The notes beneath the pieces were generated by a model that worked only from the letters and a program-made list of their open reading frames with translations, searched no databases and was not told the origin of the DNA. Below are positions 22,681-33,825 of a DNA stretch of 64,000 nucleotides, piece by piece (positions within the stretch are counted from its first letter, which is position 1; each line of letters starts with the position of its first letter). A program made the translations under genes and the position numbers. The stretch comes from Leucocoprinus leucothites (taxonomy: Eukaryota; Basidiomycota; Agaricomycetes; Agaricales; Agaricaceae). The DNA is taken from the NCBI GenBank assembly GCA_013368445.1, contig JAACJO010000027.1, forward strand, positions 248,001-312,000, written 5' to 3'.

Positions 22681-24020
22681 AGCGGATAAAACAGTGCTAG
22701 TGTTTACCTCTCGAGGGGAGAGAGAGGCTAGCTTGATACCGCCCCCACCCTGAACCCAGAACTTTCCTGAGTCAGGAGTTGAATGAGTGTGAACAATAAC
22801 AATGAAGCGCGCTGATACCTACCTAGGATCACTTATATTAAATTTGAATTGGTCCAAGGATGACAGAACCTGCTGAGCCGATGTATTCGTCAACAACATG
22901 TCTGGCACCACGCCCTGCCTTCTTCGTTGGTAGCTTTCATGATAGCTCTGCCCCTTGATCAAGTTTTTTTGGTAATGGTAGGACCTGGTTGAGGTTCGTC
23001 AGGGGTCCGAGCGAATTCGTAGGTTCCGCCTAAGAGGTTTTGTAGGTGCGTGCATTGACGGGTGCACTGCTCTGTGTGGGTTGATGAAGCAGGTATGGCC
23101 ATCGACAGGGAGAGATGTAGGAAAGACGATGGGTTAAGTGCTGTTCGAGGTGTGCGAAAGGGAGAAATCCACATCTAATTTCTCCATACTCAGTGTCACC
23201 AGAAAAACAACAGTCGTAGAATGAATATAAATAGCGGGTGTAATGAGACGCTGAAGATCGCACAGGAAAAGAACTAAACAGGCGCATCAGCATCAGCATG
23301 GCAGGAGCGGACTGCTGCCACTCACCAGTAATAATGATCCCAAGTACACTTAATCTTGTGCCACTAACAAGAAAAGCGCCGTCAGATTGGGAAACAAAGG
23401 CGAACATGAATCAGTCACGTACCTATTGAGAGGTCCGACCTCGGGCTCATCTCCGTCTTTCCTATGTAAATCTTTGATTTGTGGTACCGTCAATTTCCGC
23501 TGGCTCATCATCATCTTCCTGCTCTGGGTTCCCATCGGCTGTAACTGGAACTGGTAGAGGTTCAAAGCCTCCGGCGTCTTCGTCAACATCGGGGAAGCAG
23601 TTTCTTCGCCGGTACCAGAGATTTCGAACTTGATGCGTACTTCTTCGTATGCTTCACCGAGGAACGATTTGAGACGCTCGCATGTCTGAGCGTTGACGGG
23701 GACGTGAGCCTGTGAGGTTTAGTGATGTTTGGTGAGTACCGCGTGGTTCGGTAGAAGCAGTGAAGTAGAGAGACGAACCTGGTTTCTCCATGGAAGACGG
23801 TACTAGAAAGGTTATCTGAGTGCATTGCGAGCGTTAAGCAGGGAGAAGGGCGTACGGGCAGTAGCGGTCAGGTGTGTTTGATTGTGTACTTGCTTTTACT
23901 GCGGATACTAGTAAGGGGGGGAAGGATAGAGAGGATTGGCGTGAGTTTACCTCGTCACAGAGCCGACTCGAGTTTCTTGGCCATCTTGGAGGACAGCTAA
24001 TGGTTCAATGAAAGTGCACG
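22681..24020 (-). other. Possible multi-exon gene, unrecognised
   Basis: Protein-like pieces occur on the minus strand: FLVPSSMEKP near 23815-23780, and a segment after a CCTCACAG acceptor (about 23716) reading AHVPVNAQTCERLKSFLGEA, continuing EEVRIKFEIS and into 23589-23350. Candidate GT-AG introns join some pieces, but I could not keep one frame through all exons; the best joint leaves a one-base mismatch. The CpG-rich composition argues against a transposon. It could be a real gene whose exons I mis-set, or a recent pseudogene. Confidence 0.3.
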
Positions 24021-24196
24021 GTTTGGGGAGGGTGACATTCATTCTCTCTCCCGCGATTCCCATTCATGATCGAATGCTGCTGGCACTTCGCAAATTTCAT
24101 TCGTTGAGGGGAATATGACCCCAGCAATGATCCTATACCTGATAGCTACATAAAATTCTTAGTCGCTCACCAACACGATGAAAATCAGTACATCAC

Positions 24197-25560
24197 TTGC
24201 CTGGTTCCCCTGGGTATCATGCCTCTACCATTATCAATCTCAACGGGCATTCATCTATCATGTGCGCTCTTCAGAGTGTTGTTGTATCTCAGCAGCCTCC
24301 TCCTTCCCCTCCGGCACCAGCTCTATCCCACACTGAATGTTTAACTCGTCAGCCTGAGTATAGAGATCATGGAGGACGCTCACGAGAGCACTGGTTCAGC
24401 CCCTTTACCACTTGACCGCTCAAGCTATGAGCACGTTCCCCGATCGTTATCGCGCAGCAAAGGGCCAGTCGATATGACCTCTTCAACGGCAGTACCGTAG
24501 GCTTGATAGCTTCTCACGCTCATGTTGAATCCGGGCCCAGTCGTGGTGGTGGTCGTGGTGGTCGTGGTTGTGGGGGTCGTGGTGACCGTTGTAGTAGTCG
24601 TTGGACCCGAAAAGGGCCGCTAATTTGCTCGCCATATAACAGGAAAGGCAAAACCAAGGTGGAGGTCATAGCACCTCGGGTCGGTAGGTCTTCGAAAGCG
24701 GTAGAAGGGTTGATACCTCGAGAACGGGTACCGCCCATCCCTCAACCTCGGTCACAGTGTCAGCTTTTAAGCTCTGGGGTATTAGCGGTTAGCACTTACC
24801 ACAGCCTTATGCCGGCCTACAGCGCTAGCTCGGGGGGTTATCCCTTGAAGGCAGTTGACGCACGGCGTGAAAGGTCTGCCCAAGCAGAGGACAGCTCCAG
24901 TGGGGATACCGGTCCACAAGAAGATGTCGATATACAAATGGCTCCTGTCCCGTCTTGTAGAAGCTCCGATGAAGAAAGCGTTGATAAAGAGGAACACTGC
25001 TGGCTGTGGTGATGAAGGTGCTAGCTTGATTGTATACTGAGAAGTGGCAAGCGCTGTATTGGTCACGTGTGCTCAACAAGGTGAGCCCCAAACGCTGGTG
25101 AGGCGACTCTTCACGCTATCAAGCGGACCAGAGGACTCGTTACTGGTGTGTCAAACCCATGAGCAGTTGGGCACGTCAATGGTGGCAACTATCCTGAGCG
25201 TAGTCGTCACCGAGCAACAGACCCAGCACCCGCCACGGCCTGCATCCACCTCCGGGGAAGATAGGGGCACCGTTACCTCCCTCTTCGTTATCTCCGAAAC
25301 CCACACCTGTATCGGACCATCGAGTCCAGATATCGCTCTACTTGGGCTGTTTGTTTCGCGAGCGTTCACATCTACGCCATTCATTCCAGGTTTCTCGCAG
25401 AATACGACGACGAAGCAGCAGTACCAGAATAATAAACTCTCCTCTTTGACGCTAAAAGGCGCTTCTTTACGGATGGTGTGGGACGGTTACAGCGAGAGGA
25501 GAGACATAAAGGGGAGATGGCGATAGTGTTGACGATTGTGAGCATTGACCTGCTCACCCC
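24197..25560. other. Unclear coding region with repetitive Thr-rich or Gly/Arg-rich stretch
   Basis: At about 24539-24595 a trinucleotide-like run reads as Gly/Arg (RGGGRGGRG) on the plus strand or, in another frame on the minus strand, as a Thr-rich run of the kind found in linkers of secreted fungal proteins. Long overlapping open frames exist on both strands (24503-25012 plus, 25044-25526 plus, 25384-25151 minus). None shows a domain I recognise, so I do not choose a strand. Confidence 0.25.
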
Positions 25561-27159
25561 CTTACCATGAGTTAATTAATTCTTCTTCACTTAATTTGGT
25601 CTCGCTCTTCAAATTCCCCTTCATTGGGGTTTGGTTGTTGGGTTGTGAGATTACGCATCGCATTTCCTACGGTTTTGTATGTGGTGGATGGGAGGCTAGA
25701 GCTTGAGTAATTCGGCCGGCTACCGCATGATTCAGATGCTTGTTCTATTCGATGTTATTTAGTAGTTCTTTTAATTCCATATTCTCCTTCTCTCGTGTTC
25801 TGATGTCAACTTTCGACATAGTACAGCCATGCTACCATCAAAGCTCGTCCTTTGAGCTCAATGCCTCATTCCGACATCAGCTTCTCAAGATCCACGGCAC
25901 CATTGCATTCCGACATCAGCCATTCTTCAAATTCTTTGTAGACTCTACTCGGTTGTCTTCTTTTGACGTCCAGTCTCTGGAGGTAGGCCAGGAATTACGA
26001 GGTCGTCATGCACAACAGCACCTCCGTTATGCATCAGCCTACGTCATCGTTGAACGTTGAGGGCTCGAGTGTGTCCTCCTGTTCTGTACTACCCCATATA
26101 CCCATATACTCTAGGACTCGAGCTGTCCACTGGAATAGCCAGTTCTTCTACTCTGCTCTCTCGGCCTCAGCGATTCCGCTCTAACTGGTCCGTGGCTTTA
26201 TCCCTGGACCTCTTGGCTTCGGTGAGGGAATTTGACCGCCCTAAGTTGTTGATTGCCAAGGGGATGGATTTATGGAATTGTCTGGCATGATCATCATCCG
26301 GAAGGTACCCAGACACCGATGGGAGGTGGGTGCTATTTTGGGGTGTATTCTACCAGAGGAGTATGATCGATTCGACTCGGAGACTTCCAGGCGATGCGTT
26401 ACTTCCTGACGGGAATGACATTATCTCACGAGTCGTTCGGTAGTAGGGAATTAAGGAGAGTGAAATGGCAGGGATTATCCAAGCATTTTATCCTCGCGTT
26501 CCCTCAGTCCTTGTGACTCTCACTGTAACCCAGGAAAATGTCATGAGCTCTGCGAAGCTGGTCGTGCCGACAAATCAGTGATTCAGTATTGTGAATCCGA
26601 TGCAACAAAGCAATATTTCTATGAGTTTGAGGCAATGGATTACAAGAGAGCAACGCAGATCTACAAGACTGACTCGAAGCCCAAGATGTGGGATGAGTTG
26701 TGGATCCCACTGTCTTGAGTTCTCAAGGCCTAACTACCAGAGGTGCACTATTCAATAGTTATTTCAGATATTCCTATGTGGGGTTGTGAAGTCATATTAC
26801 TATTATACACGCCCAGCCACTCTCCGACACGCAGCCACTCTCCGACACGTCCTTGTCGGACTATGGTGGTCGCAGGACTTGTCCGCCTTGCGGGCGCGAT
26901 CACGTCTCACGTTCGGACTATTCAACGACTGTTGGTTATGGGGGACTGTTAGGGTGACGAGATAAGCCACCCTTGTATGTGGTGCCCCGGGACTAGCGGT
27001 AGATGAACTGGCTCGCCCAAGCTCTGTGTCCGAGAGTATAACCGTCTGATCCATTCGTCTCACTGTTCTGAGCAGTGAAGTCAGAGTTAGATGTCGGTTG
27101 AGGTCGATGTTAAATTACAGACTCATCCTGCTTGCAAATGAGCTCTTGGGAGCTTGGAT
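25561..27159. other. Intergenic CpG-rich DNA; no supported gene
   Basis: ORFs here (25740-26060, 26057-26290, 27063-26803) are short and lack domains. The only clear structure is a short tandem duplication of CAGCCACTCTCCGACACG at 26814-26831 and 26832-26849, followed by TCCTTGTCGGAC, which can pair with part of it. Confidence 0.35.
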
Positions 27160-27890
27160 TTCAAATCCAGGTCATTCTTCATGTAAGGTCGGTAACTTGT
27201 ACGGTGTTCACATGGACAGCACATAACCAGCCATGATTTCACATCAGACGTTGAAAAATGAAACAGTGCAAAGAGTTGAGGAGGGGTGACGGTAGAAATC
27301 GGTGCGAAAGAGGAGAGTTTGAGGCTGTCTACTACCGTGCGTTGTTCCCGTTATAGCAATTTTGATTTATCTGGTTGAAGACACCGCTCGGGCTCAATAA
27401 CGGGAACGGATTGCTCATTAAATGTTCTCTTCAAAAAGAATATATGAGCAAGTGGCAATCTTAATCGACGAAATTAAGGACCCGGCGCGTTGGGACACCT
27501 AATAACTACAAGAAGAGCACTCTGGGGCAAAAAAAATGATTGGCAGTCCGTGCTTAACGTTTCTCGCTGTGTATGTAGCGCGAATGATACTGGCCGCCTG
27601 GCACGTTTGTGGCCTGGTGATACTATCAGCACCGGAGTCGCAGAAGTGACAACTATGCGTGTGCTCGACGCATGGTGAAGCGCGTCCTCGTAGAGTGATA
27701 GTTTTCATGCACGATGCTGGGTATCGGTTTGGTGGTGTGCATTGGTGCTGGTTGGGAAATGGGTGTCACGCACGTCCGCATGAACGAGAGGAGTGTAATG
27801 TAGTAGCCTCGAGCCCTGAATAAAGCAAGAAAAAAGGGAGGTAGCGGGTGAGCATTGTTAGTCGCGCTTGGACCAACGGCGATGGTAGTT
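27160..27890 (+). repeat. Dispersed repeat, CpG-rich copy (empty site)
   Basis: This is the uninterrupted counterpart of 17325-19390. It retains CG where the other copy has TG or CA, for example GGTCGGTAACTTGTACGGTG versus GGTCAGTAACTTGTATGGTG. It shows the pre-insertion sequence of both elements found in the other copy. Its own nature (old LTR, gene fragment or satellite) is not evident. Confidence 0.8.
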
Positions 27891-28074
27891 AACCCACATT
27901 CGCCCGGCATGAGAGCCTCTTACTGCGTCGAATATGGTTAATCAGCGACGATTCCCCAACATCAGACTGGTGGGTGATTAGCGCGATGGTGCGAGAAGAC
28001 AAGATTGCAGGGAATTGAACCGACTGACTGACATGATGCGGAATCTAAATCCGAGGTTAGGGAGTATCAACGAA

Positions 28075-28360
28075 TGCGCTCAAGTCACCATCACCCTTGC
28101 AGCCTTCTTGTTTGTTAACACGACGCGGGATTGATAGCGACTGCTATACTTAGATAGTGAGAAATAGAATCGACATTGACAGAGGAAATAAATGGCGTGT
28201 CTGAGTCGCAAGACGACGATTGGTCCATTGCCGAGATCACATGCCCGATATGTGAACAGTTGTCAGACCCATGACTCTGGGTGTGACAACTCTCATCGAT
28301 CATCGATCATCCCTCGCCATTGGCGGATAACTGAAGGGCGTGAACTTCATTTCATTACCA
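28075..28360 (+). repeat. Duplicated block, copy 2, upstream of gene B
   Basis: This block is paralogous to 22365-22680, with 28275-28331 identical over 57 bases including the ATCGATCAT words and an ATTGG (inverted CCAAT) box. It ends about 70 bp before the gene B start codon, so a promoter role is plausible. That role is inferred from position only. Confidence 0.75.
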
Positions 28361-28428
28361 AGAAAGTCATTCAGAGGCTCTTTTTGCGTAACTCACTCCC
28401 GTCTTCCTTCCCAAACCCCGTTGCTGCA

Positions 28429-29542
28429 ATGTCTACGCAACAGGCTCCTCGTCGGCTCCCAAAAATCAAGTTCCGAGTCCTGATTATTGGAAGGGCAAAT
28501 GCTGGCAAGACCTCTATCTTACAGAGAGTCTGCGACACTACGGATAGTCCAGTTATTTACAGGCGAAATGGCCGGGAGGAAGAACCGGTACGGTGTCTAA
28601 GGTTAACTCTGCCAGTTTGGTCTCACCATCTGACTAGATTCAACTCGACCCGTCCATGGATGTGGGTAATATAGTACCATTTGTCGGTTACTACTGATCC
28701 TTGAGCCAGCGTGGCGAACACAAGATTGACGATGAGATCGTTTTCTCCAATCATAAAGGTTATGTTTTTCATGATTCCCGCGGATTTGAGTCGGGGGGCA
28801 TAAATGAATTGGAGATTGTGCAGAACTTTGTGCGACAGAAGTCTGGAGAAAAGCGACTGGCATCTAGATTACACGCGATATGGTTCGGAGTTTTGAGTGT
28901 TTATGATTGCGATTACTGACAGTCATATTTAAAGGTACTGCGTTCCCATGGACAACCAGCGACCGGGGCTTGATTTGAAGCATTTCAAAGATATCTGCCC
29001 TGATCAAAACGGTGCGTGAGTATGAAGCGTTGCCATAGAGGTTAACTCATGATTTTGAAGTCCCTGTTATTGCAGTGTTCACGAAATATGACCAATTCAA
29101 GCTGGATGTGGAAATGGATTTGGAGGATGGGGATGTCAATGGGGTGGAGACCACGCCTGAGACATGGTTTGAGGAGAACTACCTCTGCCACCTTGGTGCC
29201 GGAGCTAAGTATGTGCGATTAGAGAGTGAGTTCAGGTTATAGATTTTTAGCTATGTGCTAATGCTCATCTGTCAGAAATGCACAAGCCAGATGGGTGCTG
29301 CAAGGAACTTATTGAAGAGACAGCTAGAGCATTGAATGACAATGTGGTGACCTTGATGCTTGTGGCAGTGCAGAGGAGTAATGTGAAATTGAGTGTCAAG
29401 CTAGCCATTGAGCGGTGAGTATGCTTGCATAAGAGATGTGGAGGGTTATATGACATTTCACAAAAATAGTACATTACCACATTTGAGGAGTGATGCTGAA
29501 GATGTTGTGAAGAAATGTCTGAGGCCATTCCCATACATCTGG
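28429..29542 (+). CDS. P-loop GTPase, gene B, seven exons before an intron-like array
   Basis: Exons 28429-28587, 28638-28661, 28710-28882, 28935-29011, 29061-29225, 29276-29414 and 29470-29542 join in frame (810 nt, 270 codons) across six introns of 48-55 bp with GT..AG ends. Motifs: G1 GRANAGKTS (about residues 21-29), G3 DSRG in HDSRGFESGG, and G4 TKYD in VFTKYDQF. This is the Agaricomycete G-domain GTPase type that binds and hydrolyses GTP; its partner is unknown. Exon 7 ends PFPYIW, then a 59-bp intron (29543-29601) leads to TTTGTGAGTGCC, the first unit of the tandem array. The gene either stops after about 37 more codons or continues beyond the array. CpG is frequent up to about 29215 and nearly absent afterwards. 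Confidence 0.8.
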
Positions 29543-29601
29543 GTGGGTACCTCTGCTCACTCTCTTGCCTCTGCTGATGTTGGCTGTTCTCCATTCTCCA
29601 G

Positions 29602-32445
29602 TTTGTGAGTGCCTATGTTGGCTTGCTCTATTTTCCCCTGCTGATGGTGGCTGTCCTCTGTTCTCCAGTTTGTGAGTGCCTGTGCTGGCTTGGTCTATTT
29701 TTCCCCTGCTGATGTTGGCTGTCCTCTGTTCTCCAGAAAGTGAGTGCCTGTGCTGGCTTGGTCTGTTTTTCCCCTGCTGATGTTGGCTGTCCTCTGTTCT
29801 CCAGGAAGTGAGTGCCTGTGCTGGCTTGGTCTGTTTTTCCCCTGCTGATGTTGGCTGTCCTCTGTTCTCCAGGAAGTGAGTGCCTGTGCTGGCTTGGTCT
29901 GTTTTTCCCCTGCTGATATTGGCTGTCCTCTGTTCTCCAGGAAGTGAGTGCCTGTGCTGGCTTGGTCTGTTTTTCCCCTACTGATGTTGGCTGTCCTCTG
30001 TTCTCCAGGAAGTGAGTGCCTGTGCTGGCTTGGTCTGTTTTTCCCCTGCTGATGTTGGCTGTCCTCTGTTCTCCAGGAAGTGAGTGCCTGTGCTGGCTTG
30101 GTCTGTTTTTCCCCTGCTGATGTTGGCTGTCCTCTGTTCTCCAGGAAGTGAGTGCCTGTGCTGGCTTGGTCTGTTTTTCCCCTGCTGATGTTGGCTGTCC
30201 TCTGTTCTCCAGTTGGTGAGTGCCTGTGCTGGCTTGGTCTGTTTTTCCCCTGCTGATATTGGCTGTCCTCTGTTCTCCAGGAAGTGAGTGCCTGTGCTGG
30301 CTTGGTCAGTTTTTCCCCTGCTGATGTTGGCTGTTCTCTGTTCTCCAGGAAGTGAGTGCCTGTGCTGGCTTGGTCTGTTTTTCCCCTGCTGATGTTGGCT
30401 GTCCTCTGTTCTCTAGGAAGTGAGTACCTGTGCTGGCTTGGTCTGTTTTTCCCCTGCTGATGTTGGCTGTTCTCTGTTCTCCAGGATGTGAGTGCCTGTG
30501 CTGACTTGGTCTGTTTTTCCCCTGCTGATGTTGGCTGTCCTCTGTTCTCCAGTTGGTGAGTGCCTGTGCTGGCTTGGTCTGTTTTTCCCCTGCTGATGTT
30601 GGCTGTCCTCTGTTCTCCAGGATGTGAGTGCCTGTGCTGACTTGGTCTGTTTTTCCCCTGCTGATGTTGGCTGTCCTCTGTTCTCCAGTGGGTGAGTGCC
30701 TGTGCTGGCTTGGTCTGTTTTTCCCCTGCTGATGTTGGCTGTCCTCTGTTCTCCAGTGGGTGAGTGCCTGTGCTGGCTTGGTCTGTTTTTCCCCTGCTGA
30801 TGTTGGCTGTCCTCTGTTCTCCAGGAAGTGAGTGCCTGTGCTGGCTTGGTCTGTTTTTCCCCTGCTGATGTTGGCTGTCCTCTGTTCTCTAGTTGGTGAG
30901 TGCCTGTGCTGGCTTGGTCTGTTTTTCCCCTGCTGATGTTGGCTGTCCTCTGTTCTCTAGTCTGTGAGTGCCTGTGCTGGCTTGGTCTGTTTTTCCCCTG
31001 CTGATGTTGGCTGTCCTCTGTTCTCTAGTCTGTGAGTGCCTGTGCTGGCTTGGTCTGTTTTTCCCCTGCTGATGTTGGCTGTTCTCTGTTCTCCAGTTTG
31101 TAAGTGCCTATGTTGGCTTGGTCTGTTTTTCCCCTACTGATGTTGGCTGTCCTCTGTTCTCCAGTTGGTGAGTGCCTGTGCTGGCTTGGTCTGTTTTTCC
31201 CCTGCTGATGTTGGCTGTCCTCTGTTCTCCAGTCTGTGAGTGCCTATGCTGGCTTGGTCTGTTTTTCCCCTGCTGATGTTGGCTGTTCTCTGTTCTCCAG
31301 TTTGTAAGTGCCTATGTTGGCTTGGTCTGTTTTTCCCCTACTGATGTTGGCTGTCCTCTGTTCTCCAGTTGGTGAGTGCCTGTGCTGGCTTGGTCTGTTT
31401 TTCCCCTGCTGATGTTGGCTGTCCTCTGTTCTCCAGTCTGTGAGTGCCTATGCTGGCTTGGTCTGTTTTTCCCCTGCTGATATTGGCTGTCCTCTGTTCT
31501 CCAGGAAGTGAGTACCTGTGCTGGCTTGGTCTGTTTTTCCCCTGCTGATGTTGGCTGTCCTCTGTTCTCCAGGAAGTGAGTACCTGTGCTGGCTTGGTCT
31601 GTTTTTCCCCTGCTGATGTTGGCTGTCCTCTGTTCTCCAGGAAGTGAGTGCCTGTGCTGGCTTGGTCTGTTTTTCCCCTGCTGATGTTGGCTGTCCTCTG
31701 TTCTCCAGAAAGTGAGTGCCTGTGCTGGCTTGGTCTGTTTTTCCCCTGCTGATGTTGGCTGTCCTCTGTTCTCCAGAATGTGAGTGCCTGTGCTGACTTG
31801 GTCTGTTTTTCCCCTGCTGATGTTGGCTGTCCTCTGTTCTCCAGTTGGTGAGTGCCTGTGCTGGCTTGGTCTGTTTTTCCCCTGCTGATGTTGGCTGTCC
31901 TCTGTTCTCCAGGAAGTGAGTACCTGTGCTGGCTTGGTCTGTTTTTCCCCTGCTGATGTTGGCTGTCCTCTGTTCTCCAGGAAGTGAGTGCCTGTGCTGG
32001 CTTGGTCTGTTTTTCCCCTGCTGATGTTGGCTGTCCTCTGTTCTCCAGAAAGTGAGTGCCTGTGCTGGCTTGGTCTGTTTTTCCCCTGCTGATGTTGGCT
32101 GTCCTCTGTTCTCCAGAATGTGAGTGCCTGTGCTGACTTGGTCTGTTTTTCCCCTGCTGATGTTGGCTGTCCTCTGTTCTCCAGTTGGTGAGTGCCTGTG
32201 CTGGCTTGGTCTGTTTTTCCCCTGCTGATGTTGGCTGTCCTCTGTTCTCCAGAAAGTGAGTGCCTGTGCTGGCTTGGTCTGTTTTTCCCCTACTGATGTT
32301 GGCTGTCTTCTGTTCTCCAGAAAGTGAGTGACTGTGCTGGCTCACTCTGTTTTTCCTCTGCTGATATAGCTTGTCCTCTCCTCTTTAGTCCATAAGTGCC
32401 TGTGCTTACTCCCTCTGTTTTACCCCTGCTCACTTCAATATCCAG
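29602..32445 (+). repeat. Tandem array of 41 intron-like units (68 bp) plus a degenerate unit
   Basis: Unit 1 is 67 bp (29602) and units 2-41 are exactly 68 bp (29669 to 32388, no indels). A degenerate 57-bp unit follows (32389-32445). Each unit reads NNN-GTGAGT..., a pyrimidine-rich middle, CTGATG, TCTGTTCTCCAG: a donor, a branch-like CTGAT and an acceptor. Every unit therefore looks like a 65-bp intron followed by a variable triplet. The unit appears to be a fusion of the gene B exon start (TTTGTGAGTGCC) with the 3' end of the preceding intron (CTGCTGATGTTGGCTGTTCT). There is no CpG in the standard unit. Confidence 0.95.
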
Positions 32446-33820
32446 AGCAACTCATTATGTCAATGACAATCACCAAACAGGTATTGCTCTTACAGAAAGT
32501 CATAGCTTGAATCTCCTAATCTATCTTCCTAGTTCTCCTCTGGCACTTCTGGATGTCATCTTATGATTGGTATTTGTCTTTATAATTCTCAATACATCTT
32601 TTAACTTTGGTGTAGTCATCATCATCCTTTTGAAGCATGCTACCACTTTACGTCCCTCTAGCCTTTCCTCCCAGTTAGCTCTATCCCAAGCACATTTAGA
32701 CTGCCAGAAGTTGAATATTGGACTCAAAATCACACAACACTTCACTAAACCTCCTCAAAACTATTCTGTTCAGGATTTTGTGGACTTTATTATGGATGTT
32801 ATAGTTAGTCTACTCTTACACTATCAAGATAACATCTAAAATTGTTTCCAGGTTTAATCTCTGTGCCAATCTTGTTATTTTCATGGGAGGAGTAAAGGGT
32901 GAGGAATGGAGCTTAGGGTTTGAGTAGTGGAGAGATATATCATTTTTGCTTTTGGCAGAGTTTTTTGAATATGTTTTTCATACTGTTTGTAAATCAGATT
33001 TGCCAGCTCTCCATACAGTGTATATAATTTATATGCTTCTGTGGGCCTGGGTTGGGTATAAATCTTTTGCTTCATGTTTAAATTCTACTGGCCTATGTTG
33101 TAGATGGGTATTCTGCCTTGTCATCTCTCTAGGATGGGTTTTAACTCAATATTTGGATGAGATGTTCAATATGAACACTGGACTGGGTTAAAAGCAGCAC
33201 TAGTAAAAATGCCAGTGCAGCATAACAGTGGCTCAGCAAAGCTCAGAGCAGTGCAAACTGTCTGAGGATAGCTACCTCCTCAAAAATACCTAATAGTATC
33301 AACTCTAGATTCAGGACCAGATAAGCAATTCAATAAGTATGCACTAGGAACATAAGATATGGTCAATGTTATTAGAATTTATATTACCTGATATTGATAA
33401 GCCCAAATATACTGTAGAATTGTACTACAGTTGAGTCTGTTTTAACTAATAACTATCATAACTAATAGTCTATCATACCTAATAGGTTTGTGCTGTGATA
33501 AAGTTGGTTAGCAGAGAAATAAAATAATAACTGATAGTTCTGTCATTAGTAATACTGATAGCTCCTGGGTTCTCATAAGTGATAGTGTCCATTGGGCACT
33601 CAGTTCAGCACTCAGTCAAAATAGACAAGTAATAAAAAGTTGCTGAAATGAATTCATAAAAATGGTTCATTTTGGTCTTTACTGGACTTTTAGAGTATAT
33701 AGCAACCAAAGCCTAAAATTTTCAGCTTCTATCCATATCCTGAAAATCACTGGATCCCTCATGTCTTCAGCTCCTGGAATTGTTTATTATCTATCTTTGA
33801 AAAAGGCCTTCAAGTTCTTG
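32446..33820 (+). other. CpG-poor flank of the array; possible last exons of gene B
   Basis: After the last acceptor-like CAG (32445) there is a donor-like AACAG/GTATTG at about 32480. The open frame in 32567-32839 has a hydrophobic start and ends FVDFIMDVIVSLLLHYQDNI before TAA. It could be the C-terminal exon of gene B, since related GTPases end in hydrophobic segments, but I cannot join it with certainty. From 32840 to 33820 I see no gene. Confidence 0.3.
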
Positions 33821-33825
33821 ATCAA

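Noticed and set aside
31338..32345. A 335-codon minus-strand ORF with a 68-residue repeat
   Set aside because: It is the antisense reading of the 68-bp array. The period cycles through all three frames and stays open only because the unit lacks stop triplets on that strand. There is no start context or domain.
29602..32388. CRISPR-like array
   Set aside because: The regular period comes from a contiguous minisatellite: only three bases vary per unit, there are no spacers, and the host is a eukaryote.
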